This document shows positions 9,680 to 18,600 of a stretch of 64,000 nucleotides of DNA, in pieces. Position 1 is the first letter of the stretch, and each line of letters opens with the position of its first letter. Position numbers and translations under genes: made by a program. A model generated the notes under the pieces. It searched no databases. It saw nothing but the letters and a program-made list of their open reading frames with translations, and was not told where the DNA came from. Where the stretch lies: NCBI RefSeq assembly GCF_000023125.1, contig NC_013037.1:5372501-5436500 (forward strand), given 5' to 3'. The DNA is from Dyadobacter fermentans DSM 18053 (lineage in GTDB: Bacteria; Bacteroidota; Bacteroidia; Cytophagales; Spirosomataceae).

Positions 9680-10609
9680 TTAAGCCAGGTTCAAAGCCGC
9701 ATTCATTGAACGAACGGCTTCGGCAGACTTTTCAAACGCTGCTTTTTCAGCATCGCTGAGGCGCAGGTTGATGATCTTTTCCCAACCATTGCGGCCGAGT
9801 ACCACAGGCACACCCATACAAATGTCTTTCTGGCCGTATTCGCCATTGAGGTACACGCTGCATGGCACAATGCGTTTCTGGTTGCGCACGATGCTTTCTA
9901 CGAGCATCATCGTCGCAGCCCCGGGCGCGTACCACGCCGAAGTTCCGATCAGCTTGGTGAGCGTTGCACCGCCTACCATCGTGTCGGCAGCTACTTTTTC
10001 GAGCTGGTCGGCGGAGAGGAAGCGGCTTACGGGGATACCATTGTAGGTCGCCAGGCGGGTCAGTGGGATCATGGTCGTGTCGCCGTGGCCGCCGATCACC
10101 ATGCCGTGAATGTCGAGCGGTGATACGTCCATGGCCATGGCCAGGTAGGTTTTGAAGCGCGCGCTGTCCAATGCGCCGCCCATCCCGATGAGGCGTTTTT
10201 TAGGAATGCCCGATTCTTTCAGCGCCAGGTACGTCATGGTGTCCATGGGATTAGAAACGACGATGACGATGGCTTTGGGCGAGTATTTCAAAAGGTTTTC
10301 AGTAACTCCCTTTACGATTCCTGCATTGATACCGATCAGCTCTTCGCGGGTCATTCCGGGCTTACGAGGCAGTCCCGAGGTGATCACTACCACGTCCGAG
10401 CCTTTGGTTTTCTCGTAATCATTGGTCGAGCCGATAGGCTTGGTGTTGAATCCCAGCAACGCGGCCGTCTGGTACATATCCAGTGACTTACCTTCGCTGA
10501 CACCCTCTTTGATATCCAGCAACACCACTTCTTCTGCCAGCTCACGACGAATGATATTATCGGCAGTGGTTGCGCCTACCGCACCCGCACCTACAACAGT
10601 AATCTTCAT
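9680..10609 (-). CDS. mdh: Malate dehydrogenase
   Basis: A 309-residue NAD-dependent malate dehydrogenase of the LDH-like (MDH type 3) branch, interconverting malate and oxaloacetate in the TCA cycle. The Rossmann motif GAGAVG is at residues 7-12. The substrate-binding loop LPRKPGMTR carries both arginines, SNPMD is present, and the catalytic His lies in IGGHGDTTMIP. Length and start (MKITVVGAGAVG) are typical. The gene is monocistronic, ends at a strong bidirectional terminator and has a promoter-like sequence at 10659-10690. Confidence 0.97.
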   Translation of the reverse strand: MKITVVGAGAVGATTADNIIRRELAEEVVLLDIKEGVSEGKSLDMYQTAALLGFNTKPIGSTNDYEKTKGSDVVVITSGLPRKPGMTREELIGINAGIVKGVTENLLKYSPKAIVIVVSNPMDTMTYLALKESGIPKKRLIGMGGALDSARFKTYLAMAMDVSPLDIHGMVIGGHGDTTMIPLTRLATYNGIPVSRFLSADQLEKVAADTMVGGATLTKLIGTSAWYAPGAATMMLVESIVRNQKRIVPCSVYLNGEYGQKDICMGVPVVLGRNGWEKIINLRLSDAEKAAFEKSAEAVRSMNAALNLA

Positions 10610-10658
10610 AGGGAAATATGGTTAATTGAATAGAAATTGATGCTTTTTATATTTTTCC

Positions 10659-10690
10659 TAAAAGTATGATACATAATTTGTTTAATCCAA
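10659..10690 (-). promoter_or_regulatory. Candidate mdh promoter
   Basis: On the minus strand TTG (10688-10690) and TACTTTTA (10659-10666, seven of eight positions of TAnnTTTG) are separated by 21 nt, in an AT-rich leader 50 nt before the mdh start. Confidence 0.4.
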
Positions 10691-10848
10691 GCGGAAATTG
10701 ATTTTTTGCCTTAAATGGTCCCGCTGGAAGCCCGGCTGGAAACGCGGTAAGGGTAAGGCTGGTAGCCTGGCCGACATCCGGCACGCAATTTTTTCCGTAA
10801 GTTGATAGTTATAATGGCTTTGTTAACCACTTTTTCCTGCTTTGTACG

Positions 10849-11280
10849 ATGAATGACCAATCAATGATTTCGCGGATTTTAGAGTCGATTTTTTTCAAAA
10901 AAGCTACTGGAAAAGCAGGACGGTACGCCAGAAACTCCACCCGGTTGTTCGAACTACTCAAAGAGGTGGTAGGTAAGCTGCAGACCGTCGGCGTGAAGGA
11001 AAACCTTTCCGATTTTCAAACCAATGTACTGCTCCTGATGCGCATGGTGAGGGCCTACGCTTCCGGCGAATATAAACAGCTTCCGTGGAAAAGTTTGGTG
11101 TCGATAGTCGCTGTGCTCATTTATTTCGTATCTCCCATAGACCTGATCCCTGACTTCCTGCCGGTTATCGGTATTACCGACGACGTGGCGCTGGTGGTGT
11201 GGCTCGTGAAAACGCTGGGCGGCGATATCCGGAAATTTGCCGATTGGGAGAAGGCCAGCAAGACAATTAATATCGGATAA
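10849..11280 (+). CDS. DUF1232 (YkvA-like) small membrane protein
   Basis: A 143-residue protein with the signature of the DUF1232 family in its C-terminal half, about residues 80-125: a hydrophobic segment followed by FVSPIDLIPDFLPVIGITDD. Family members are small membrane-associated proteins of unknown function. The N-terminal half is helical and basic. The start is ATG at 10849, 41 nt after a promoter-like AT-rich stretch. The tatA gene follows 69 nt downstream but has its own promoter match, so an operon is not required. Confidence 0.85.
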   Translation: MNDQSMISRILESIFFKKATGKAGRYARNSTRLFELLKEVVGKLQTVGVKENLSDFQTNVLLLMRMVRAYASGEYKQLPWKSLVSIVAVLIYFVSPIDLIPDFLPVIGITDDVALVVWLVKTLGGDIRKFADWEKASKTINIG

Positions 11281-11298
11281 AAACGGCCGCGGGGCTGG

Positions 11299-11326
11299 TT
11301 GTTGTAAAAAAGAATAGTTATTTTTG
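11299..11326 (+). promoter_or_regulatory. tatA promoter
   Basis: TTG (11299-11301), 17 nt, then TATTTTTG (11319-11326), an exact TAnnTTTG match, 23 nt before the tatA ATG. Confidence 0.5.
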
Positions 11327-11349
11327 TAAACATTATAAAAGAAACAGAT

Positions 11350-11550
11350 ATGGAATCAATAACCGTTTTAGGAATTATGGGGTTGGGTGGTCAGGAGATC
11401 TTCCTGGTTGCTCTGTTCGTGTTGCTTTTCTTCGGAGCAAAGAAAATCCCAGAACTTATGCGCGGTTTGGGGCAAGGTATCAATGAGTTCAAGAACGCTA
11501 CTAAAGACGTTAAGGAAAATATTGAAAAAAGCATGGAAGACCCCAAATAA
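11350..11550 (+). CDS. tatA: Twin-arginine translocase subunit TatA
   Basis: A 66-residue TatA/E protein of the Sec-independent pathway that exports folded proteins. It has one N-terminal membrane helix (about residues 14-30, [19 protein letters not shown]), the hinge [14 protein letters not shown], an amphipathic helix and a charged tail. Length and layout are classic. No tatC or tatB is in the window. Likely clients here are the several RR-motif proteins (FAD oxidoreductase, Gfo/Idh/MocA proteins, DegT). A terminator hairpin follows directly. Confidence 0.96.
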   Translation: MESITVLGIMGLGGQEIFLVALFVLLFFGAKKIPELMRGLGQGINEFKNATKDVKENIEKSMEDPK

Positions 11551-11578
11551 CGCTTCCATCTTATTTGAAGGTTTGATC

Positions 11579-11619
11579 CAGAGCCATTAAGCTACCACTT
11601 AACGGCTCTGATTCTTTAT
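11579..11619 (+). terminator. Terminator downstream of tatA
   Basis: A 13-nt inverted repeat (11579-11591 with 11598-11610, one mismatch) has a short loop and is followed by a T-rich stretch (ATTCTTTATT). It lies between tatA and gatA. Confidence 0.7.
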
Positions 11620-11643
11620 TTACAACCCCACAAAAAAATTACC

Positions 11644-13089
11644 TTGAAAGAGTATCTGACGCTGACCGAAATTCAGAGAGATCTACGTGAAGAAGGTTTG
11701 ACGTGCGTCAAGTTGGTTGACCACTATTTGGAAAAAATAGAGGCTAACAAGCATCTCAATGCTTTCGTTGAAGTTTATACAGAGGAAGCAAAAAAGGCCG
11801 CTCTGGCCGTGGATGCGAAGATCGCCAACGGCACCGCCGGAAAGCTGGCAGGCATGGTGATCGGTCTTAAAGATGTGCTTTCGCTCACTGGCCACGGCTT
11901 GCAGGCCGGAAGCCAGATCCTTCAAAATTATACGGCACCTTACACCGCAACGGCCGTGCAGCGGCTGCTAGATGAAGACGCGATCATCATCGGGCGGCAA
12001 AATTGCGACGAGTTTGCGATGGGTTCCTCGAATGAAAATTCTTCGTTCGGACCGGTGCTCAATGCCATTAACAACGCAAAAGTGCCCGGCGGCTCGTCGG
12101 GTGGATCGGCGGTGGCCGTGCAGGCGGGGCTTTGCCATGCATCGCTGGGGAGCGACACTGGAGGTTCGGTGCGCCAGCCGGCGGCATTCTGCGGGGTGAT
12201 CGGCGTGAAGCCGTCTTACGGACGCATTTCGCGCTACGGCCTCATTGCCTACGCTTCGTCATTTGACTGCATCGGTCCCATTACCAAAAGCGTGGCCGAC
12301 GCTGCGTTGCTTCTGGAAGTAATGTCGGGTGCCGATGATTTCGATAGTACCGTTTCGGAACGTCCGGTGCCGGCTTACACAGCCGGTCTGGAATGGAAAG
12401 GCAAAGCAAAAATCGGGTACATCCGCAGCGCGGTGGAAAACGAGGCCATAGCGCCGGAAATCCGCCGGCAAACTTCCGAAGTGCTCGATCGCCTGCGTGC
12501 GGAAGGGCATGAGGTGACGGCCATTGATATGCCGCTGCTGGATTCGCTCCTGCCCACCTATTATATCCTTACTACTGCCGAGGCAAGTTCCAATCTCTCG
12601 CGTTTCGACGGCGTGCGGTACGGCTACCGCAGTCCCGAATCCGTAGATCTTGAAAGTATGTACAAAAAGACACGTACAGAAGGTTTTGGAGATGAAGTAA
12701 GGAGAAGAATACTATTGGGTACTTTCGTGTTAAGCGCAAATTATTACGACGCATACTATACCAAGGCGCAACGCGTTAGAAGATTGGTGCGGGAAGAAAC
12801 GAACCGGTTTTTCGAGCAGTTCGATTTTCTGATTTCCCCGGTTACACCTACCACAGCCTTTACCCTTGGAGAAAAAACCGAAGATCCATTGCAAATGTAT
12901 CTGGCGGATATTTTCACAGTGCAAGCGAATGTCGTGGGCAATCCTGCGGTGTCCATCCCGAATGGGCTGGACGATCAGGGAATGCCGATCGGGATTCAAA
13001 TCATGGCGCCTTATTTCGGTGAGGAAAAGATGCTGGCGTTTGCCAATTATCTTACAGCGTTGAATCAGGAAGCCGTAGCATACAACTAA
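11644..13089 (+). CDS. gatA: Asp-tRNA(Asn)/Glu-tRNA(Gln) amidotransferase subunit A
   Basis: A 481-residue amidase-signature protein that releases ammonia from glutamine for transamidation of mischarged Glu-tRNA(Gln)/Asp-tRNA(Asn). The Ser-cisSer-Lys triad is visible: Lys76 (GLKDVL), Ser151 (GGSSGGSAVAV) and Ser175 (DTGGSVRQPA). The C-terminal NPAVSIPNGLDDQGMPIGIQIM is typical of GatA. The start is TTG at 11644: no ATG lies in frame between the upstream terminator and the conserved N-terminus. gatB and gatC are not in this window. Confidence 0.95.
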   Translation: MKEYLTLTEIQRDLREEGLTCVKLVDHYLEKIEANKHLNAFVEVYTEEAKKAALAVDAKIANGTAGKLAGMVIGLKDVLSLTGHGLQAGSQILQNYTAPYTATAVQRLLDEDAIIIGRQNCDEFAMGSSNENSSFGPVLNAINNAKVPGGSSGGSAVAVQAGLCHASLGSDTGGSVRQPAAFCGVIGVKPSYGRISRYGLIAYASSFDCIGPITKSVADAALLLEVMSGADDFDSTVSERPVPAYTAGLEWKGKAKIGYIRSAVENEAIAPEIRRQTSEVLDRLRAEGHEVTAIDMPLLDSLLPTYYILTTAEASSNLSRFDGVRYGYRSPESVDLESMYKKTRTEGFGDEVRRRILLGTFVLSANYYDAYYTKAQRVRRLVREETNRFFEQFDFLISPVTPTTAFTLGEKTEDPLQMYLADIFTVQANVVGNPAVSIPNGLDDQGMPIGIQIMAPYFGEEKMLAFANYLTALNQEAVAYN

Positions 13090-13101
13090 GGCCGCTAGTG
13101 C

Positions 13102-13122
13102 AGAGAATTTTTCTCTTTTTTT
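13102..13122 (+). terminator. Weak terminator downstream of gatA
   Basis: AGAGAA, a TTT loop and TTCTCT form a 6-bp stem followed by a run of T, 12 nt after the gatA stop. The remaining ~240 nt to 13362 is AT-rich leader sequence of the next gene with no other feature I can support. Confidence 0.45.
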
Positions 13123-13362
13123 GCATGCTCTTGCCCCGGGTCGTATTTATAACCCATGTTTTGAAGAAAATTATCATGCCAGAATAACAGGCGACCAGGT
13201 TACGTTATTCTGAGTGAGGATTTTGTGTGAATTTTAAGAATGTATTAGAGATTATTCTGATTCATCAGGCCAAAAGGACCTTTTTATCTGTCAGTAGGTA
13301 CCATCAACAGGTATAAGCCATTGAAAACCGTGAATTGATTAACCTTCAAAAAACATTTATTA

Positions 13363-14931
13363 ATGAGGATTTCGAAAAGAGTATTGTGGCTCGGAGCCAT
13401 GTGTGCAGGATTATGGAATGCGCCTGCTGGGGCGATGGTTCCACAGGAGAGTTTGACTTCCGGGCAGGATACAGTTGAGAGTATTGCTCAGGAAGAAGGT
13501 GATTTGATGCCGTCACTTCCGGAGGTTGAGGAGATCGGACCGAACCCCGCGGTTCCGGAGCAGCTTTTGAAAGAACGCTTCGCAAAGCTCGAAAAGTCGA
13601 TCCCGCTCACTTACCACAAATCGTCCCATGAATTCGTAGAGTATTTTATCTACAAAAAAGCGCATTTCACACGGACGATGATGGAGCGTATGCCGCTCTA
13701 CTTCCCGCTTTTTGAAAAAGCATTGGCCAAACACGGCCTGCCTACCGAACTGAAATACCTTTCGATGATCGAGTCGGGATTGAACCCGACTGTGATTTCC
13801 CATGCCCGTGCAGGAGGTCTCTGGCAGTTTATGCCGGCTACCGGACGGGAATTCGGTCTTTATCAGGATAAATACATCGACGAGCGTTTCGAACCGACCA
13901 AAGCTACCGAAGCGGCTTGTTTGTATCTGAAACAGCTTTACAAGATCTTCGGCGACTGGGAGCTTGCATTGGCTTCGTATAATACCGGCCCGGGCAATGT
14001 GAAACGCGCCATGCGCCGCTCGCGCGGGACGACCTTCTGGACGATCTACAACGTCCTTCCCCGCGAAACCCGTTCCTACGTGCCGCAATATGTGGCTATG
14101 AACTACATGATGAACTACGGCTACGACCACGGCATTTTCCCCGAAAACACAGAATTCCAGATCCCGAACGATACCATTCACATCAATGGCTACATTGATC
14201 TCGCCACATTCTGCGACAATGCAAGCATTGATTTTGAAATCCTTAAAAAACTGAATCCGCAAATCACCAAAAAAGTCCTCCCGGACCAGACGCGTGATTT
14301 TGTGCTCAAAGTGCCGAGCGTACGCTTTACCTACCTGATGAGCAACCGCGCCTCGATCATGGACTCCTGCACCAGAAGGCTTCTGTCTAATGGCGTAATG
14401 GTAGCCAAGGCCGACAGCACGAAAACTGACTCGATCGGAGGCAACGGCGCATTCCCTTACGTACTCGCTTCCAATGTCCAGAATGTGTCGGACGACGAAT
14501 CCTATGACGAAGAAGGCGAAGAAGAGGTAGTTCAGCGCAGCCGCACCAAACGCGTGTCATATACCGTGCGCCGTGGCGACAATGTGGCGAGCATTGCCCG
14601 GAAATACGGGGTTTCGGTGGCATCACTGAGAAAATGGAACCACATCCGCCGCAACATGATCCGCCGCGGACAACGGCTCGTCATTTACAAGGAAGTGCGC
14701 GAAACTGCACCAGCAGCCCGCATTGCGGCGAAGCCCCGGCCACAGCAGAAAGAAGAGCAGGTGGCCAACCAGCAGCGTCATACCCGGAAACGTTATCATA
14801 CCGTACAAAAAGGAGATACATTATGGATTATTTCGCAGCGCTACGGTCTGGAAATCGGTCAGCTAAAGAAACGGAACAAAATCAGGGGCAACTCGATCAA
14901 GCCGGGCCAGAAATTGATTATTTCTACCTAG
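13363..14931 (+). CDS. Lytic transglycosylase with two C-terminal LysM domains (MltD-like)
   Basis: A 522-residue exported murein hydrolase. An N-terminal signal (about residues 1-25, CAGLWNAPAGA) leads to a family 1 SLT domain with catalytic Glu in MIESGLNPTVISHA, the GLWQFMPATG motif and LASYNTGPGNVKRAM. Two LysM peptidoglycan-binding repeats follow (VSYTVRRGDNVASIARKYG and YHTVQKGDTLWIISQRYG). It cleaves glycan strands with 1,6-anhydro product formation, as known for the family, and acts in wall turnover in the periplasm. A charged Glu/Asp-rich linker (YDEEGEEEVVQ) precedes the first LysM. Confidence 0.93.
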   Translation: MRISKRVLWLGAMCAGLWNAPAGAMVPQESLTSGQDTVESIAQEEGDLMPSLPEVEEIGPNPAVPEQLLKERFAKLEKSIPLTYHKSSHEFVEYFIYKKAHFTRTMMERMPLYFPLFEKALAKHGLPTELKYLSMIESGLNPTVISHARAGGLWQFMPATGREFGLYQDKYIDERFEPTKATEAACLYLKQLYKIFGDWELALASYNTGPGNVKRAMRRSRGTTFWTIYNVLPRETRSYVPQYVAMNYMMNYGYDHGIFPENTEFQIPNDTIHINGYIDLATFCDNASIDFEILKKLNPQITKKVLPDQTRDFVLKVPSVRFTYLMSNRASIMDSCTRRLLSNGVMVAKADSTKTDSIGGNGAFPYVLASNVQNVSDDESYDEEGEEEVVQRSRTKRVSYTVRRGDNVASIARKYGVSVASLRKWNHIRRNMIRRGQRLVIYKEVRETAPAARIAAKPRPQQKEEQVANQQRHTRKRYHTVQKGDTLWIISQRYGLEIGQLKKRNKIRGNSIKPGQKLIIST

Positions 14932-14964
14932 AAAACAACGCTTCAACATACACATACTATTTTT

Positions 14965-15555
14965 ATGATTGCCTACGTTAACGGGATTGTAACTTATAAA
15001 GACCCAGCGTACGCTATTATCGATGTCAACGGGGTGGGTTACGAGGTCAGGATTTCATTGCAGACCTACACTTCTCTCCCCGACATTGGTGCCCGGTGCA
15101 AGCTGGTAACGTTTCTCAATATACGGGAAGATGCCCACGTCCTTTACGGGTTTTGGGGGAATGATGAAAAGAAGCTGTTCCTGGATCTGACAAGTATTTC
15201 AGGAATCGGGCCGTCTACCGCGCTCGTAATGCTTTCGTCGCTCTCCTCCTCCGAAATCCGGCAGGGAATTATCGATGAAGACCTGCGCCTGATCCAGTCG
15301 ATCAAAGGCATAGGGTCCAAGACTGCTCAACGCGTAATCCTCGAACTAAGAGACAAAATTCGAAAGGAAGAGCTCGTTTCAACAGGCCCCAGGTCTGTGG
15401 AAGCGTCGTCTAACACTCTGCGGAGTGAAGCGTTGGCTGCGCTCGTTACTTTGGGTATTCCCAAGGCTACGGCGGAGAAAAGTCTGGATGCCATCATCAA
15501 GCGTGAGGGCCCGTCTATTAGCGTTGAAAATCTAATCAAACTGGCGTTACGATAA
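14965..15555 (+). CDS. ruvA: Holliday junction branch migration protein RuvA
   Basis: A 196-residue RuvA, the DNA-binding tetramer that holds Holliday junctions for the RuvB motor. The N-terminal OB fold (MIAYVNGIVTYKDPAYAIID), helix-hairpin-helix motifs (ISGIGPSTALVMLS and IKGIGSKTAQRVILELRDK) and the C-terminal three-helix RuvB-binding domain (EALAALVTLGIPKATAEKSL) are all visible. Length is normal. It sits 33 nt after the transglycosylase gene and upstream of sprA, a Bacteroidota context. Confidence 0.97.
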   Translation: MIAYVNGIVTYKDPAYAIIDVNGVGYEVRISLQTYTSLPDIGARCKLVTFLNIREDAHVLYGFWGNDEKKLFLDLTSISGIGPSTALVMLSSLSSSEIRQGIIDEDLRLIQSIKGIGSKTAQRVILELRDKIRKEELVSTGPRSVEASSNTLRSEALAALVTLGIPKATAEKSLDAIIKREGPSISVENLIKLALR

Positions 15556-15655
15556 CCTGAACCGGCAATGATATTGGGTGAAAAATTTTACGATTCTAAA
15601 ATCGTGTTGACAGATTTGTTTGTAAATACAACCTTCTCTAAATAAGCATATTACC

Positions 15656-18600
15656 TTGTCATCAACGATTTACTCTTATCTTTTCAAGGTACTAAGCATT
15701 TCGGCCGGAGCGGTATTTCTCGTAAACGTTTCGGGCGGCAAGGGGGAACCGTATTCGGAGCAGGCAGAAGAATGGGCCATTATCGCCGATACGCTTAGGG
15801 AGGATACCACCAAAAAGAACATCGACAGATCGGGCTCGCAGCTCATCATGCGATGGAAGGACTACTATTCCAACCGGATTTCCGAACCCAGGCCGCGCTC
15901 ACCATTCTACCTGCGCGAGCCGAACAATATCTCTACCAACATTATACTCGACAGTACCGGAAAAATTTCGGTAACCGAGAAAATTCAGACGCCTGGCGCT
16001 CCGGCACCAGGAGGAGCGAATGATGCTGGCGTGGCGACACCAGGTGCACCGGCGCCCGGCGGCCCGGCGCCTGGCATCTCAATGCCCGGCGGCGCATTGA
16101 ACTACCGCCTGCCTGAGCGGATGGACCTTGCCACCTACGACAAGATCCAGGAAGAACGCGCATTTAAAAGCCTCCTGCGGGAATACGCGGGCAGGCAGGA
16201 CGGCAACAGCGCCATGGGCGCGCGCGGCCTGCTGCCCAAGCTCGACCTTCCGCCCGGCCTCACCAAACTGCTGGGCGACGATTTTATCAATTTTAAACCC
16301 ACAGGATTTGTAGCGCTGGACCTGGGGCTCATGCACCAGTTCCTCGATAATCCGGCCATCCCGATCCGTCAGCGCCGCAACACGCAATTCATATTCAACG
16401 AGCAGATCAATATCAATTTCGACGCAAAACTGGGAGATCAGCTCGGTTTTCAGACGAACTTTGACACGAAGGCGAACTTCAACTTCGAGAATGCGATCAA
16501 GCTGAATTATAAGAATCCCGAAGAAAGTTTTATCCGTAAAATCGAAGCGGGTAATATCAACTGGGCCATTAACAGCCAGCTCATTCCGGGCGTGCAGAAC
16601 TTGTTCGGTTTGAAAACCGACTTGCAGTTCGGCCGTTTGAGCGCCACGTTCGTCGCTTCGCAACAGAAATCGAGCAAGGAGCGGATCACGCTGAGAGGCG
16701 GTGCGCAAAGCCGGGACTTCGAATTGCGGGCCGATACTTACGACGAAAACCGCAACTTTTTCCTCTCGCAATATTTCAGGAACATTTACGAAAGTTCCCT
16801 GCAAAACACGCCCACCATCACCTCAGGTGTGACGGTAACGCGCCTCGAAGTGTACGTAACCAACCGGACCACCACCACCGAGTCGCTTCGGAATGTAGTC
16901 GGTTTTGCCGATCTCGGCGAGCCCGCACCCTACCGCGCCGGCAACCCGAACGTGCAGCCCGTCCGCTCCACGTCACCAGCGAGCAACGACGCCAACGGTC
17001 TGTATAAAACTTTAACCGGCAACAATGCATTCCGGCAGGTAGATAATGCCAACACCGCCATTACAGGCCTGGGTTTGGAAAAAACCACCGATTATGAGTT
17101 GCTCCGCGGAGCCAAACGCCTTATCGTGGACCGTGACTTTACATTCCATCCACAGCTGGGGTACATTTCACTTACCAATGCGCTCCGGAACGACGAGGTG
17201 CTTGCGGTTTCCTATGAATATACGCTCAATGGGCGCGCATTCAAGGTGGGTGAACTTACAGAGGATTATCAGGCGAGAAAAGACAACGAGGTAATTGCCC
17301 TGAAACTCCTTAAATCATCGACCATCCGCAACAATACCAAGCTGCCGATGTGGGATTTGATGATGAAAAACATTTATACGCTCGGTACCAGCCAGATCGA
17401 CAAGCAAGGGTTCCAGTTGCGAGTAATTTATAAGGACGACCAGACCGGTATCGATAACCCGAACTTGCAGGAAAGCAGCATTGCCAACATTCCGCTCGTG
17501 CGCCTGGCCGGCCTCGATCGCCTGAACCCCGTTAACGACATCCAGCCCGACGGTAACTTCGACTTCGTGGAAGGCATTACGATCGACAGCAAAACGGGCC
17601 GCATTATCTTCCCCGTACTCGAACCGTTCGGCAGCAACCTTTCCCGGAAATTTGGTCCCGGCGAGGACGTTTACCGTAACAAATATGTGTTCAATGAGCT
17701 GTATCGCACGACGATGATCGACGCGCAGCAGGTCTCGGAACGCAACAAGTTTTTTATCAAAGGCTCCTACCAATCGAGCGGCGGTGCGGAGGTGCAGCTG
17801 CCGTTCGGGGTGCTCGAAACTTCGGTAACCGTCACGTCCGGCGGGGTGCCGCTTTCGCCGGGCTCGGATTATATCGTGGAGGCGCAGATCGGCCGCGTGC
17901 GGATTCTGAACACGAGCGTGCTGAACTCGGGACGTGAAATCGTGATCGAATATGAGCGGCCGGATATGTTCCAGAACCAGATCAGAACGCTCGTCGGAAC
18001 GCGGCTCGATTATGTAGCCAACCGTAACCTGAGTGTCGGTTTGACGGCCATCAAATACAAAGAGCGTACTGCGGGCTTCCTTTCCCGGGTGTCCATCGGT
18101 AATGAGCCGGTCAACAACACCATGCTCGGATTTGACGTGAATTTCCGCAAGGACGCACCATTCCTGACCAAATGGCTGGATGCATTGCCATTGATCCAGA
18201 CGAAAGAAATGTCGACCATTCAGTTCAAAGGTGAATTTGCCAAATTGCTCCCGGGCGTTTCGAAGGACGTGAACAACCGCTCACTGGTGGATGACTTTGA
18301 AGCGGCGCGTACCATTTACGACCTTTCGCGCCAGCCGCAGAAATGGCGCCTCGCAGCGGTGCCAACTAAATTCAGGGATGGTTATGACGGTAAAAACCTG
18401 AATTACGGCTACAAACGTGCTAAAATCTCCGCTTATACGGTCGATAACATCTTCGGCGGCGCGCAAGGACTGGGAGGAGGCTATCAGCCACCGGCCAACT
18501 TCAACGAGAAAGATCGCGAAAACTATTACGAACGCCTTTATCTGCCCACCGACATTTTCCCGAAACGGCCTATCGCAGGGTTGGTGACATATCCGCAGCA

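Noticed and set aside
15590..15605. Hairpin ACGATT-CTAA-AATCGT as a ruvA terminator
   Set aside because: The stem is only 6 bp and no T run follows. It is too weak to call.
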